This document shows, one piece after another, positions 1 to 6,361 of a stretch of DNA of 10,228 nt (positions within the stretch are counted from its first letter, which is position 1; every line of letters starts with the position of its first letter). The notes beneath the pieces were generated by a model. That model saw nothing but the letters and a program-made list of their open reading frames with translations, was not told the origin of the DNA and did no database searches. The stretch is from DATFML01 sp964571225 (GTDB lineage: Bacteria; Pseudomonadota; Gammaproteobacteria; DATFLG01): the NCBI GenBank assembly GCA_964571225.1, contig CAZNBB010000122.1:1-10228 (forward strand), given 5' to 3'. The position numbers and the translations under genes are program-made.

Positions 1-150
1 TTCGAAGGGCTCCATGAGTTCTTCGCGAACTTCACCCTGTTCCTGGTGGGTGTGCACGTGGCCGGCGTGATCGCCGAGAGTCTGCTGCACCGGGAAAGTC
101 TGGTGCGGGCCATGTTCACGGGCCGCAAACAGGCCCGGGGCGAGAGTTAG
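1..150 (+). CDS. Cytochrome b561-type membrane protein, C-terminal end (partial)
   Basis: The first 49 codons of the window are open in frame 1 and stop with TAG at 148-150. The peptide begins FEGLHEFFANFTLFLVGVHV and ends in a short basic tail. It holds one hydrophobic helix (about residues 7-26 of the fragment) with histidines at fragment residues 5 and 19. That spacing and the closing LLHRESLVRAMFTGRKQ-like segment are typical of the last transmembrane helix of diheme cytochrome b561 / Ni-Fe hydrogenase b-subunit-like proteins, which pass electrons in the inner membrane. The 5' part lies outside the window, so total length and the other heme ligands cannot be judged. The downstream PepSY gene starts 56 bases later on the same strand, so the two may be co-transcribed. 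Confidence 0.8.
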   Translation, partial: FEGLHEFFANFTLFLVGVHVAGVIAESLLHRESLVRAMFTGRKQARGES

Positions 151-159
151 ATATGTTGG

Positions 160-193
160 GCGGCGGCAACGTGCGAACGCGTGTTGCCGCCGC
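160..193 (+). other. Strong hairpin between cytochrome b561 and PepSY genes
   Basis: GCGGCGGCAAC at 160-170 is the perfect reverse complement of GTTGCCGCCGC at 183-193, with a 12-base spacer that can pair partly with itself. It starts 10 bases after the cytochrome stop codon and ends just before the GAGG ribosome-binding site (197-200) of the PepSY gene. No T-run follows, so it is not a standard intrinsic terminator. It may be an mRNA stability or attenuation structure, or a palindromic operator. Confidence 0.6.
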
Positions 194-206
194 AACGAGG
201 TCGTTC

Positions 207-518
207 ATGAACGCACAGTTGGTAAAGTCGGTTCTTGCTGGGATGTTCGCTGCAATGTTGCTGGCGGGCGCTCCGGTGCGGGCGGACCACGGCCACGACG
301 AAGTGCGCCGTCTCCAGGAGTCGGGCAAGATTCTGCCTCTTGAGGACATCCTCAAAGAGGCCCACTGGCAGCGCTACCGGCGATTGCTGGAGGCGGACCT
401 GAACCGTCATCAGGGCCGCTATTACTATGAGCTGGAACTGCTGGATGAGCGGGGGGTAGTATGGAGGAAGCGCTTTGACGCTACCAGCGGTGAGCTCATG
501 AATCACGGAAGGAAGTGA
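207..518 (+). CDS. Small exported PepSY-domain protein
   Basis: The product has 103 residues. The start chosen is ATG 207 because GAGG sits at 197-200, six bases upstream, and because the protein then opens with a clean signal peptide: MNAQLVKSVLAG, a hydrophobic core and VRA before a likely cleavage after Ala26, leaving a mature end DHGHDE. An upstream in-frame ATG at 153 would put 18 unlikely residues, encoded by the hairpin, before the signal. The mature part has a PepSY pattern: a helix with LPLEDILKEA (about 43-52), then two strands around YYYELELLD (72-80) and VVWRKRFDATSGEL (84-97). PepSY domains are periplasmic modules often found next to two-component systems or redox membrane proteins, with proposed inhibitory or ligand-binding roles. 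The gene ends four bases before the response regulator start, so the two are almost certainly co-transcribed. The family call is from pattern; the ligand is unknown. Confidence 0.8.
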   Translation: MNAQLVKSVLAGMFAAMLLAGAPVRADHGHDEVRRLQESGKILPLEDILKEAHWQRYRRLLEADLNRHQGRYYYELELLDERGVVWRKRFDATSGELMNHGRK

Positions 519-522
519 CGGC

Positions 523-1191
523 GTGCGTTTGCTTCTTGTGGAAGACGACAGCCAATTGGCCGGCAGCCTGCGCCAGGCGCTGGAGCTGGCGGGTTTTGCC
601 GTGGACGGCATCGACAACGGCGTGGATGCCGAGTTCATGGGGGATGAGGAACCCTATGACGCGGTCATACTGGACCTGGGCCTGCCCAGGCGCAGCGGCC
701 TGGAGGTGCTGCGCAACTGGCGCGGCCGGGACAACCGCGTGCCGGTACTGGTGCTGACCGCCCGGGACGCGTGGCACGAGAAGGTGGAGGGCTTCCAGGC
801 CGGTGCCGACGACTACCTGGGCAAACCCTTCCACGTGGAAGAGCTGGTGGCGCGTATCAATGCATTGTTGCGCCGGGCCAGCGGGCAGACCGGCGGGCAG
901 TTGCACGTCAACGGCCTGGAACTGGACGAGGAGCGCCAGGCGGTGCGGACGCTGGGCGGCGAGACGGTGGAATTGACCGGCACCGAGTTCCGACTGCTGC
1001 GCTACTTCATGCTCCATCCCCAGACCATCCTCTCCAAGAGTCGTCTGACCGAGCATGTCTACGACTACGACTCGGAAAAGGACAGCAACGTCATCGAGGT
1101 CTACGTGCGCCGGCTGCGCCAGAAGCTGGGCGAGGGTGTGATCGAGACCCGGCGGGGTCAGGGGTACGTGCTCGGCAAGACGGCGCAATGA
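523..1191 (+). CDS. OmpR/PhoP-family two-component response regulator
   Basis: The product has 222 residues and a GTG start. The start is supported by a purine-rich GGAAGGAAG at 507-515, seven bases upstream, and by the standard opening MRLLLVEDD. Residues 1-118 form the receiver domain: acidic pair Asp8-Asp9, phosphoacceptor Asp51 in ILDLGLP, conserved Thr79 in VLTARD and Lys101 in GKPF. Residues from about 126 to 219 form a winged-helix DNA-binding domain, with ELTGTEFRLLRYF near 150-162 and the recognition-helix and wing segments SNVIEVYVRRLRQKL and IETRRGQGYVL. Length and motifs are normal for the family. Its stop overlaps the kinase start in an ATGA (1188-1191), so translation is coupled. 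With the PhoQ-like kinase it resembles PhoP or QseB/PmrA-type regulators; target genes and signal cannot be read from the sequence. The adjacent PepSY and cytochrome genes are natural candidates for control. Confidence 0.95.
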   Translation: MRLLLVEDDSQLAGSLRQALELAGFAVDGIDNGVDAEFMGDEEPYDAVILDLGLPRRSGLEVLRNWRGRDNRVPVLVLTARDAWHEKVEGFQAGADDYLGKPFHVEELVARINALLRRASGQTGGQLHVNGLELDEERQAVRTLGGETVELTGTEFRLLRYFMLHPQTILSKSRLTEHVYDYDSEKDSNVIEVYVRRLRQKLGEGVIETRRGQGYVLGKTAQ

Positions 1192-2552
1192 GATCCATCG
1201 AGACCCGCCTCAATCTGGGTCTGGGGCTCAGTCTGGTGCTGGTGTTCATTGCGGTGGGCATCGGTGTCAGCGTGTCCATCCGGCTGCTGACCGAAGACTA
1301 TGTCGCCTCCCGGCTGGAGCACGACTCGGACAGCCTGCTGGTGTCCCTCCAGTTCCCCAATTCCGTAGATCTGGCCCAGCTGCGGCCCGGGCGGATCAAT
1401 CCCATCTACAGCCAGATCTTTTCCGGCCACTACTATCGTATCCAGGTGGGCAAATTCGTCATGCGTTCCCGCTCCCTGTGGGACCAGGATCTGAAGGCGC
1501 CCAACCCGGCGCCCGGACAGGTGGTGCGGTTCAGGGAGAAGGGCCCCCAGGGTCAACTGCTGCTGGTGCGCTCGGCCGGCTACCGCAAGAACGGCCACAA
1601 CCTGTCGATCTCCGTGGCCGAAGATCTCACACCCATCCAGGCGGACGTGCGCCGCTTCCAGTTGCGCTATGCCCTGTTCAGCTTGGGAGCGCTGGTAATC
1701 CTGCTGCTGATCCAGCGCTACGTGCTGCGGGCCGGCTTGGCGCCCCTGGCGCTCACCCGGGAGCAGATCGGTGAGCTCGAACGCGGCGAGCGCCGACAAT
1801 TGGGCGAGGATATGCCGCGGGAGATCCGGCCGGTGGTGGGCGAAATCAATCACCTGTTGAATGCCCTGCAGCAGCGTCTGGAGCGCTCGCGCAACGCCCT
1901 CGGTAATCTCGCCCATGCCCTCAAATCACCGTTGACGCTCATTGGCCAACTGGCCGAAGGCCGGGAGCTGGCCGCCCACCCTGAGGTTCAGAGCCGCCTG
2001 CGCGAGCATGTGGAACGCATTCGCGGACTGATGGACAGGGAACTCAAGCGGGCACGCCTGGCGGGCGCTGCGCCCACCGGCGGGCGTGTGCGGCTGGATC
2101 GGGAGATAGGCGCCCTGGTACAGGTGCTGCGCAACCTGTACCGCGACAAGGCTCTGAGCATCGAATCCCGGGTACCTGCAGACAGCAGTTTTCCCGCGGA
2201 CAAGGAAGATTTGCTGGAGTTGCTGGGCAATCTGCTGGACAACGCCTGCAAGTGGGCGGGCAGCCGGGTCCGCATTACCGTGGACCTGGCCGACGGGGGG
2301 CTGCACCTGCGGGTGGAGGATGACGGCCCCGGCCGTTCGCCGGACGAACTGGCGGCGCTGAGCCGTCGCGGCGTGCGGGTCGACGAGGACGCCACGCCCG
2401 GCCACGGCCTGGGCCTGGCGATCGTGCGGGACGTGGTGAAGTACTACGGCGGATCGATGGAGTTTGGCCGTTCGGCCGACTACGGAGGATTTCAGGTCGA
2501 CGTGCGGTTGCCCGAAGTGGGAAGCGCTCCGACGATCCCAGACGCTGAATGA
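1188..2552 (+). CDS. PhoQ-like sensor histidine kinase
   Basis: The product has 454 residues, starting at the ATG that overlaps the regulator stop codon (ATGA). The same frame stays open far upstream, but that is a shadow of the regulator gene. The layout is a transmembrane helix at about 9-32, a periplasmic sensor region at about 33-158, a second helix at about 160-177, a HAMP-like linker, and the phosphoacceptor His243 in GNLAHALKSPLTL. The ATPase domain follows, with the N box NLLDNACKWA (Asn352), the G1 box VEDDGPG (about 376-382) and the G2 box GHGLGLAIV (405-413). The LAHALKSPL H-box and DNACKW N-box are those of the PhoQ branch rather than EnvZ-like kinases. It probably senses an envelope signal such as divalent cations or a small ligand and phosphorylates the regulator upstream. 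PepSY-regulator-kinase sets of this kind, including calcium-responsive CarSR in Pseudomonas, are a possible analogue; that comparison is inference. Confidence 0.93.
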   Translation: MRSIETRLNLGLGLSLVLVFIAVGIGVSVSIRLLTEDYVASRLEHDSDSLLVSLQFPNSVDLAQLRPGRINPIYSQIFSGHYYRIQVGKFVMRSRSLWDQDLKAPNPAPGQVVRFREKGPQGQLLLVRSAGYRKNGHNLSISVAEDLTPIQADVRRFQLRYALFSLGALVILLLIQRYVLRAGLAPLALTREQIGELERGERRQLGEDMPREIRPVVGEINHLLNALQQRLERSRNALGNLAHALKSPLTLIGQLAEGRELAAHPEVQSRLREHVERIRGLMDRELKRARLAGAAPTGGRVRLDREIGALVQVLRNLYRDKALSIESRVPADSSFPADKEDLLELLGNLLDNACKWAGSRVRITVDLADGGLHLRVEDDGPGRSPDELAALSRRGVRVDEDATPGHGLGLAIVRDVVKYYGGSMEFGRSADYGGFQVDVRLPEVGSAPTIPDAE

Positions 2553-2609
2553 CGATCCCGTCGGCCGCAAGTGGGGCGTAGTCGCTTGTGCAACGCGCGG
2601 CTCGCCGGG

Positions 2610-3164
2610 CTAATGAGCTTCCAGTTTTGCCAATTCCTTCAGAATATCCAGCATCAGCTTCTGGCCGGCGTCGGTCATGCCTTCGCAGAGCTTGTTGGGA
2701 TCGCGCTCGCCCAGCACCAGGGGCCGGATGTTGGCGGCCAGCTTTGCCATGTCGCCGCCCGCCTGCAGCATCTGGGTCGCCATATTGGCGATCAGCTGCA
2801 GTGCATCGGTGTTGCCGGTGCGCGCAGAGTGCACCATGGAGGCGATGCCCGGTGCCGCCATGCTGGCATCCATGTCCGAGTTCAGGTCAGGCAGGGTCGA
2901 GGGATCCTGCAGTCCCCGCAGCACGGCTTCGACGATGGTACGGTCCTCCTCGTCCAGGGGCCGCAGCAGGGATTCGTCCCGGCTGCCGTTTAGGATACGG
3001 CGCAGTACGTCCACCAGATCCGTCCAGCCGTTCGACTCTGCCATGCCGAGCACCTGGTCCAGGTCCGGCACCAGTTCGCGGTTCTTGCAGCCCAGCACCA
3101 CGCGGTGGATGAGTCCGGAGTGGGCCTGCAGGATCTGCTCGCGCTTCTCGGGGAGTGTGGTCAT
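2610..3164 (-). CDS. Conserved-looking helical protein of unknown function
   Basis: The product has 184 residues. The ATG start is supported by an AGGCGAGGT ribosome-binding sequence on the minus strand just upstream. I do not recognise a named family. The protein looks soluble, acidic and mostly alpha-helical, with no signal peptide or membrane segment. It begins MTTLPEKREQILQAHSGLIH, has an acidic mid-part (LDEEDRTIVEAVLRGL, about 70-85) and a low-charge helix rich in Ala, Met and Gln (MVHSARTGNTDALQLIANMA, about 109-128), and ends in DILKELAKLEAH. Codon use matches the neighbours. Synteny with rnt and pyrC upstream on the same strand suggests a housekeeping protein. It has its own candidate promoter (3197-3225). 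It converges with the kinase gene across 57 bases, in which I see no clear terminator. Confidence 0.75.
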   Translation of the reverse strand: MTTLPEKREQILQAHSGLIHRVVLGCKNRELVPDLDQVLGMAESNGWTDLVDVLRRILNGSRDESLLRPLDEEDRTIVEAVLRGLQDPSTLPDLNSDMDASMAAPGIASMVHSARTGNTDALQLIANMATQMLQAGGDMAKLAANIRPLVLGERDPNKLCEGMTDAGQKLMLDILKELAKLEAH

Positions 3165-3196
3165 GGTGACCTCGCCTGTTCGATGGTTTGCGTGTC

Positions 3197-3225
3197 AGTT
3201 TAGCGAAGGCGGTGGAGCCTGGAAA
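3197..3225 (-). promoter_or_regulatory. Candidate sigma70 promoter for the helical unknown gene
   Basis: Read on the minus strand, TTTCCA (3220-3225; 4 of 6 matches to TTGACA) is followed after exactly 17 bases by TAAACT (3197-3202; 4 of 6 matches to TATAAT). The predicted start of transcription lies about 25 bases before the ATG at 3164. This is a consensus match only. Confidence 0.35.
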
Positions 3226-3237
3226 ACCGCGCCCCGG

Positions 3238-3900
3238 TCAGCCGCTGCCGTCTGCCGTCGTGGGTGTGCCGGCGCTGCGTTCGATCTCGGTCAGGTCCTG
3301 CCAGCGGTTTACGATGGCGCAGAACAGCTCCGCCGTGCGCTCGGCATCGTACACCGCCGAGTGGGCTTCGTCTTCGTTCCATTCCATGCCCGCCGCCTGG
3401 GCCGCCCTGGCGAGCACTGTCTGGCCGTAGGCCAGCCCGCCCAGGGTTGCGGTGTCGAAGCTGCTGAAGGGATGAAAGGGGTTGCGTTTGATGCCGGTGC
3501 GATTCACGGCGGCGTTCAGGAACGACAGGTCGAACGAGGGGTTGTGTCCCACCAGCACGGCGCGGGTGCAGTCGTTGTCACGCACCGCCTTGCGTACCGA
3601 CTGGAAGATCAACTGCAGCGCATCGCGCTCTGCCTTGGCGAACCGGAACGGATGGTAGGGATCGATGCCGTTGAAGGCCAGTGCCGCGGGATCCAGGTTG
3701 GCCCCGGGAAAGGGTTCCACATGGCTGGCATGGGTCTCCTGGGGCTCCAGACGTCCGTCGTCCGCCATGCGCAGCGTCACCGCGGCGATTTCCAGCAAGG
3801 CGTCCTTCTTGGGGTTGAAGCCCGCGGTTTCCACATCCACCACCACCGGCAGAAATCCGCGGAAGCGCTGGGACATCGGGTGTTTCGAAGATTCAGTCAT
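3238..3900 (-). CDS. rnt: Ribonuclease T, 3'-5' exoribonuclease
   Basis: The product has 220 residues, close to the 215 of the E. coli enzyme and similar along its length. RNase T trims 3' ends of tRNA (end turnover), 5S and 23S rRNA and other small RNAs, working as a DEDD-family homodimer. All catalytic residues are visible: Asp22 and Glu24 in VVDVETAGFN, Asp124 in GHNPSFDLSF, His180 and Asp185 in AHSAVYDAERTA (DEDDh type). Further hallmarks are ALLEIAAVTL, VEPFPGANL, ALAFNGIDP and KRNPFHPFSSFDTATL. The substrate-stacking phenylalanines are kept (Phe28, Phe76, Phe123, Phe145), but the position matching E. coli Glu73 is Ala72. The gene begins 58 bases after the pyrC stop codon on the same strand, and its ribosome-binding site is weak, so it may depend on pyrC transcription. 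Confidence 0.96.
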   Translation of the reverse strand: MTESSKHPMSQRFRGFLPVVVDVETAGFNPKKDALLEIAAVTLRMADDGRLEPQETHASHVEPFPGANLDPAALAFNGIDPYHPFRFAKAERDALQLIFQSVRKAVRDNDCTRAVLVGHNPSFDLSFLNAAVNRTGIKRNPFHPFSSFDTATLGGLAYGQTVLARAAQAAGMEWNEDEAHSAVYDAERTAELFCAIVNRWQDLTEIERSAGTPTTADGSG

Positions 3901-3958
3901 CGGTACAGCATAACCAATGCGCTGCGGCTTTTCGATGCGCGCGGCATATTAGGGGACA

Positions 3959-4987
3959 TCAGGTCAGTGTCCAGGCCAGTTGCTCGCCCGCGCGCATGGG
4001 GACTACACGGGATTCCCCCATGGCGTAGTCCGGGGGTACCTCCCAGGGCTTCTTCACCAGAGTGACGGCGCTGCGGTTGCGGGGCAGGCCGTAGAAATCC
4101 GGGCCGTTGAAGCTCGCGAATGCCTCCAGCTTGTCCAGGGCGCCCGCCGCTTCGAACGCTTCGGCATACAATTCCAGCGCGCCATGGGCCGTGTAGATGC
4201 CGGCGCAGCCGCAGGACGATTCCTTCGCTGTACGGGGATGGGGTGCACTGTCGGTGCCCAGGAAGAACTTCGGGTTGCCGCTGACCACCGCCTCGATCAA
4301 CGCCTGGCGGTGTTCCTCGCGCTTGAGTACCGGCAGACAGTAGTGGTGGGGACGCAAACCGCCCTGGAAGAGGGCGTTGCGGTTGAGCAGCAGGTGGTGG
4401 GCAGTGACCGTGGCGGCCACCGTGTCCGGCGCGCTGCGCACGAATTCCACGCCGTAGCGCGTGGTGACATGCTCCAGCACCACCTTGAGACGGGGGAACC
4501 GTTGCACCAGCGGCGCCAGGTGGCGCTGGATGAAGACCGCCTCGCGGTCGAAGACGTCCACGTCCGGATCGGTCACTTCGCCGTGCACCAGCAGGGGCAG
4601 GCCGTGCTTCTGCATCGCCTCAAGCGCCGGATAGGTGCGCTCGATATCCGTGACCCCCGAGTCGGAGTTGGTGGTGGCGCCGGCGGGATAGAGCTTGACC
4701 CCGTGCACGACGCCGCTGGCCTTGGCCGCCGCGATTTCCTTCGCCGGCAGATTGTCGGTGAGGTACAGGGTCATCAGAGGTTCGAACGATTGCCCCTCCG
4801 GCACCGCTGCCACGATGCGCTCGCGGTACGCCACCGCCTGGGCGATGGTGGTCACCGGGGGCTTCAGATTGGGCATGATGATGGCGCGGGCGAACTGCCG
4901 GGCGGTGTGGGGCACCACATCGTCCAGCACGTCCCCGTCCCGTACGTGCAGGTGCCAGTCGTCCGGCCGGGTGAGGGTGATCTGCAT
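3959..4987 (-). CDS. pyrC: Dihydroorotase, homodimeric class
   Basis: The product has 342 residues, near the 348 of E. coli PyrC. The enzyme closes carbamoyl-aspartate to dihydroorotate, the third step of pyrimidine synthesis, in the cytoplasm. The binuclear zinc site is complete: His12 and His14 in DDWHLHVRDG, carboxylated Lys98 in GVKLYPAGATTNS, His135 in LLVHGEV, His173 in LEHVTT and catalytic Asp246 in LGTDSAPH. Substrate-binding Arg16 and the MPNLKPP segment (residues 38-44) are also present. The flexible active-site loop region and the ESSCGCAG segment (256-263) are typical. The start MQITLTRPDDWH matches the family although the ribosome-binding site is poor. It is the first gene of a minus-strand run (pyrC, rnt, unknown). 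A TATACT -10 element lies 30 bases upstream. Cassette A separates it from the rimK group. Confidence 0.97.
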   Translation of the reverse strand: MQITLTRPDDWHLHVRDGDVLDDVVPHTARQFARAIIMPNLKPPVTTIAQAVAYRERIVAAVPEGQSFEPLMTLYLTDNLPAKEIAAAKASGVVHGVKLYPAGATTNSDSGVTDIERTYPALEAMQKHGLPLLVHGEVTDPDVDVFDREAVFIQRHLAPLVQRFPRLKVVLEHVTTRYGVEFVRSAPDTVAATVTAHHLLLNRNALFQGGLRPHHYCLPVLKREEHRQALIEAVVSGNPKFFLGTDSAPHPRTAKESSCGCAGIYTAHGALELYAEAFEAAGALDKLEAFASFNGPDFYGLPRNRSAVTLVKKPWEVPPDYAMGESRVVPMRAGEQLAWTLT

Positions 4988-5010
4988 GCTGAGCTGTTGT
5001 CGACTTGCCA

Positions 5011-5027
5011 GCGGGCAGTATACCCGC
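5011..5027 (-). promoter_or_regulatory. Candidate -10 element inside a short palindrome, pyrC leader
   Basis: On the minus strand TATACT (5017-5022) matches the sigma70 -10 consensus at 5 of 6 positions and sits 30 bases before the pyrC ATG. It is enclosed by an inverted repeat GCGGG (5011-5015) / CCCGC (5023-5027). The -35 at 17 bases is poor. The predicted short leader can form a small GCTG/CAGC hairpin ahead of the start codon. Confidence 0.35.
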
Positions 5028-5058
5028 CGCCGGCTTCAGCCGCGAGGGACGGTAAAAG

Positions 5059-5283
5059 GCGCCACGGAAAGCACGGAAAGCACGGAAAGTGAAAATGATG
5101 AATGGAGTATGTTGACTCCTGATCCGGGCGCTCAGCGCAGGGACGGTCGGGGGCAACAATGTGCAACCCGCGGCAGTAAGGATGGCAAAGCCGACGCAGT
5201 GCCCGACGGCGCCAACACCTTCGGGTCACGATGCTCTCAATAGCAATGGTTCTTTTCCGTGCTTTCCGTGTTTTCCGTGGCGC
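5059..5283. repeat. Repeat cassette A: 225 bp bounded by 30-base inverted arms
   Basis: The left arm (5059-5088) and the reverse complement of the right arm (5254-5283) agree at 29 of 30 bases. Each arm is GCG followed by CCACGGAAA and two RCACGGAAA units, so it is also a 9-base tandem repeat. The 165 bp interior shows no convincing gene and no clear similarity to the interior of cassette B. Immediate flanks show no target-site duplication. The cassette fills most of the 317 bp gap between the pyrC start and the stop codon of the AstE-like gene; the right arm lies 21 bases from that stop codon. In RNA the arms could form a long stem with a large loop. Short spurious reading frames across the arms encode HGKHGKHGK or FPCFPW-type peptides and should not be taken as genes. 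Confidence 0.85.
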
Positions 5284-5304
5284 TTTTGTTCTTGATTTGT
5301 CCCT

Positions 5305-6351
5305 TCAGACAATCGGCGGCTCGCTGTTCGGCAGGTTCATGTCGGCATTGCGTTCCTGGAAGTGCTCGACGGCGGCTTCGGCCTTGTGGGGAGCGCTGAA
5401 GCGGGCAATGTGGAACAGTCCGTCGCCTTCATTGACCAGGGGCAGATTGCTGCGGCCGATGACGATGCCGCCGGCAGGTGCTTCCACGTCCACCTCATGG
5501 GCGCCGAGGGGATCGGCGATCACACCCAGCACGTCGCCCTTGGCGACTCGTGCGCCCAGGGCCACGGTGGCCCGCAGGATGCCGCTCTGGGGGGCTCGCA
5601 CCCAGCTGCTGGAACGGGCTTCCATGGGGGCATGGCGTTCGCGGCGCTTGGTGCGGGCGGCGGGCAGCATGCCCAGCTCGCGCATCACCGATACGACCCC
5701 GTGCAGGCCGGCGCGGATCGCCACCTCGTTGAAGCGCAGCGCCTCGCCGGCTTCGTACAGCAGCATGGGAATGCCCAGCTCGGCGGCCACCTCCCGCAGG
5801 GAGCCGTCGCGGATGTCGGCGTTCAGCAGCACCGGCACGCCGAAGGCGCGGGCCAGTCGCTCGGTTTCCGGATCGTCCAGACGGGCGCGGATCTGGGGCA
5901 GGTTCTCCCGGTGCACCGCGCCGGTGTGCAAGTCGATGCCGTGGGTGCAGTTGCGCACCACTTCCTCCATGAACAGGTGTGCCACCCGGGCGGCCAGGGA
6001 ACCCTTTTCGGAGCCGGGAAATGAACGGTTCAGGTCGCGGCGGTCCGGCAGGTAACGGATGTGCTGCATGAAACCGTGCACGTTGACGATGGGCACGGCG
6101 ATCAGCACCCCGCGCAGGCGGCGCAGGGCGCTCAGTTTCAACAACCGGCGTATGACCTCCACGCCGTTGATTTCGTCGCCGTGGATGGCGGCGCTGACGA
6201 ACAGGCGAGGTCCCGGTTTGCGCCCGTGAATGACCTCCACGGGGATGGTCACGGGCGTGTGGGTGTACAGGGCGGTGACCGGCAGTTCCATGGAGGCCCG
6301 GGACCCGGGTTCGATCACCCGGCCGCCCACCTTCAGCACCTCTCTGCCCAT
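5305..6351 (-). CDS. AstE/aspartoacylase-family zinc carboxypeptidase-like protein
   Basis: The product has 348 residues. The N-terminal part (about 30-225) is an M14-like zinc hydrolase fold of the succinylglutamate desuccinylase/aspartoacylase family. Zinc ligands are His57 and Glu60 in AAIHGDEINGVE and His142 in DLHTG. DLNRSFPG (106-113) gives the substrate-binding Asn-Arg pair, and Glu200 in LLYEAGEALRF is the likely catalytic base. The C-terminal part (about 250-320) reads as a beta-barrel lid with VRAPQSGIL and VEAPAGGIVIG. Family members remove acyl groups from amino acids, but this branch travels with RimK-like ligases rather than with arginine-catabolism genes, so succinylglutamate is unlikely to be the substrate. 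The ATG lies 10 bases after the rimK stop codon, and the stop sequence TGAGGA itself supplies the ribosome-binding site, which indicates coupled expression. A role in removing glutamate or related C-terminal residues is inference. Confidence 0.88.
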   Translation of the reverse strand: MGREVLKVGGRVIEPGSRASMELPVTALYTHTPVTIPVEVIHGRKPGPRLFVSAAIHGDEINGVEVIRRLLKLSALRRLRGVLIAVPIVNVHGFMQHIRYLPDRRDLNRSFPGSEKGSLAARVAHLFMEEVVRNCTHGIDLHTGAVHRENLPQIRARLDDPETERLARAFGVPVLLNADIRDGSLREVAAELGIPMLLYEAGEALRFNEVAIRAGLHGVVSVMRELGMLPAARTKRRERHAPMEARSSSWVRAPQSGILRATVALGARVAKGDVLGVIADPLGAHEVDVEAPAGGIVIGRSNLPLVNEGDGLFHIARFSAPHKAEAAVEHFQERNADMNLPNSEPPIV

Positions 6352-6361
6352 GGTGCCGTCC

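Noticed and set aside
160..193. Intrinsic terminator after cytochrome b561
   Set aside because: The stem is strong but no T-run follows.
771..1187. Upstream extension of the sensor kinase frame
   Set aside because: It overlaps the response regulator in another frame. The kinase starts naturally at the ATGA overlap at 1188.
2553..2609. Bidirectional terminator between the convergent kinase and unknown genes
   Set aside because: Only a weak CAAG/CTTG pairing with a wobble is visible and there are no T-runs on either strand.
2677..4065. A 462-codon plus-strand open frame
   Set aside because: It lies opposite the unknown gene, rnt and the end of pyrC, which have strong protein-level support. 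Long antisense frames are expected in GC-rich coding DNA.
5059..5088. CRISPR-like direct repeats
   Set aside because: The repeated unit is only 9 bases with no spacers, and the arms are inverted relative to each other; no cas genes are present.
3980..5092. A 370-codon plus-strand open frame ending in HGKHGKHGK
   Set aside because: It is antisense to pyrC, and its end is the 9-base tandem arm of cassette A read as protein.
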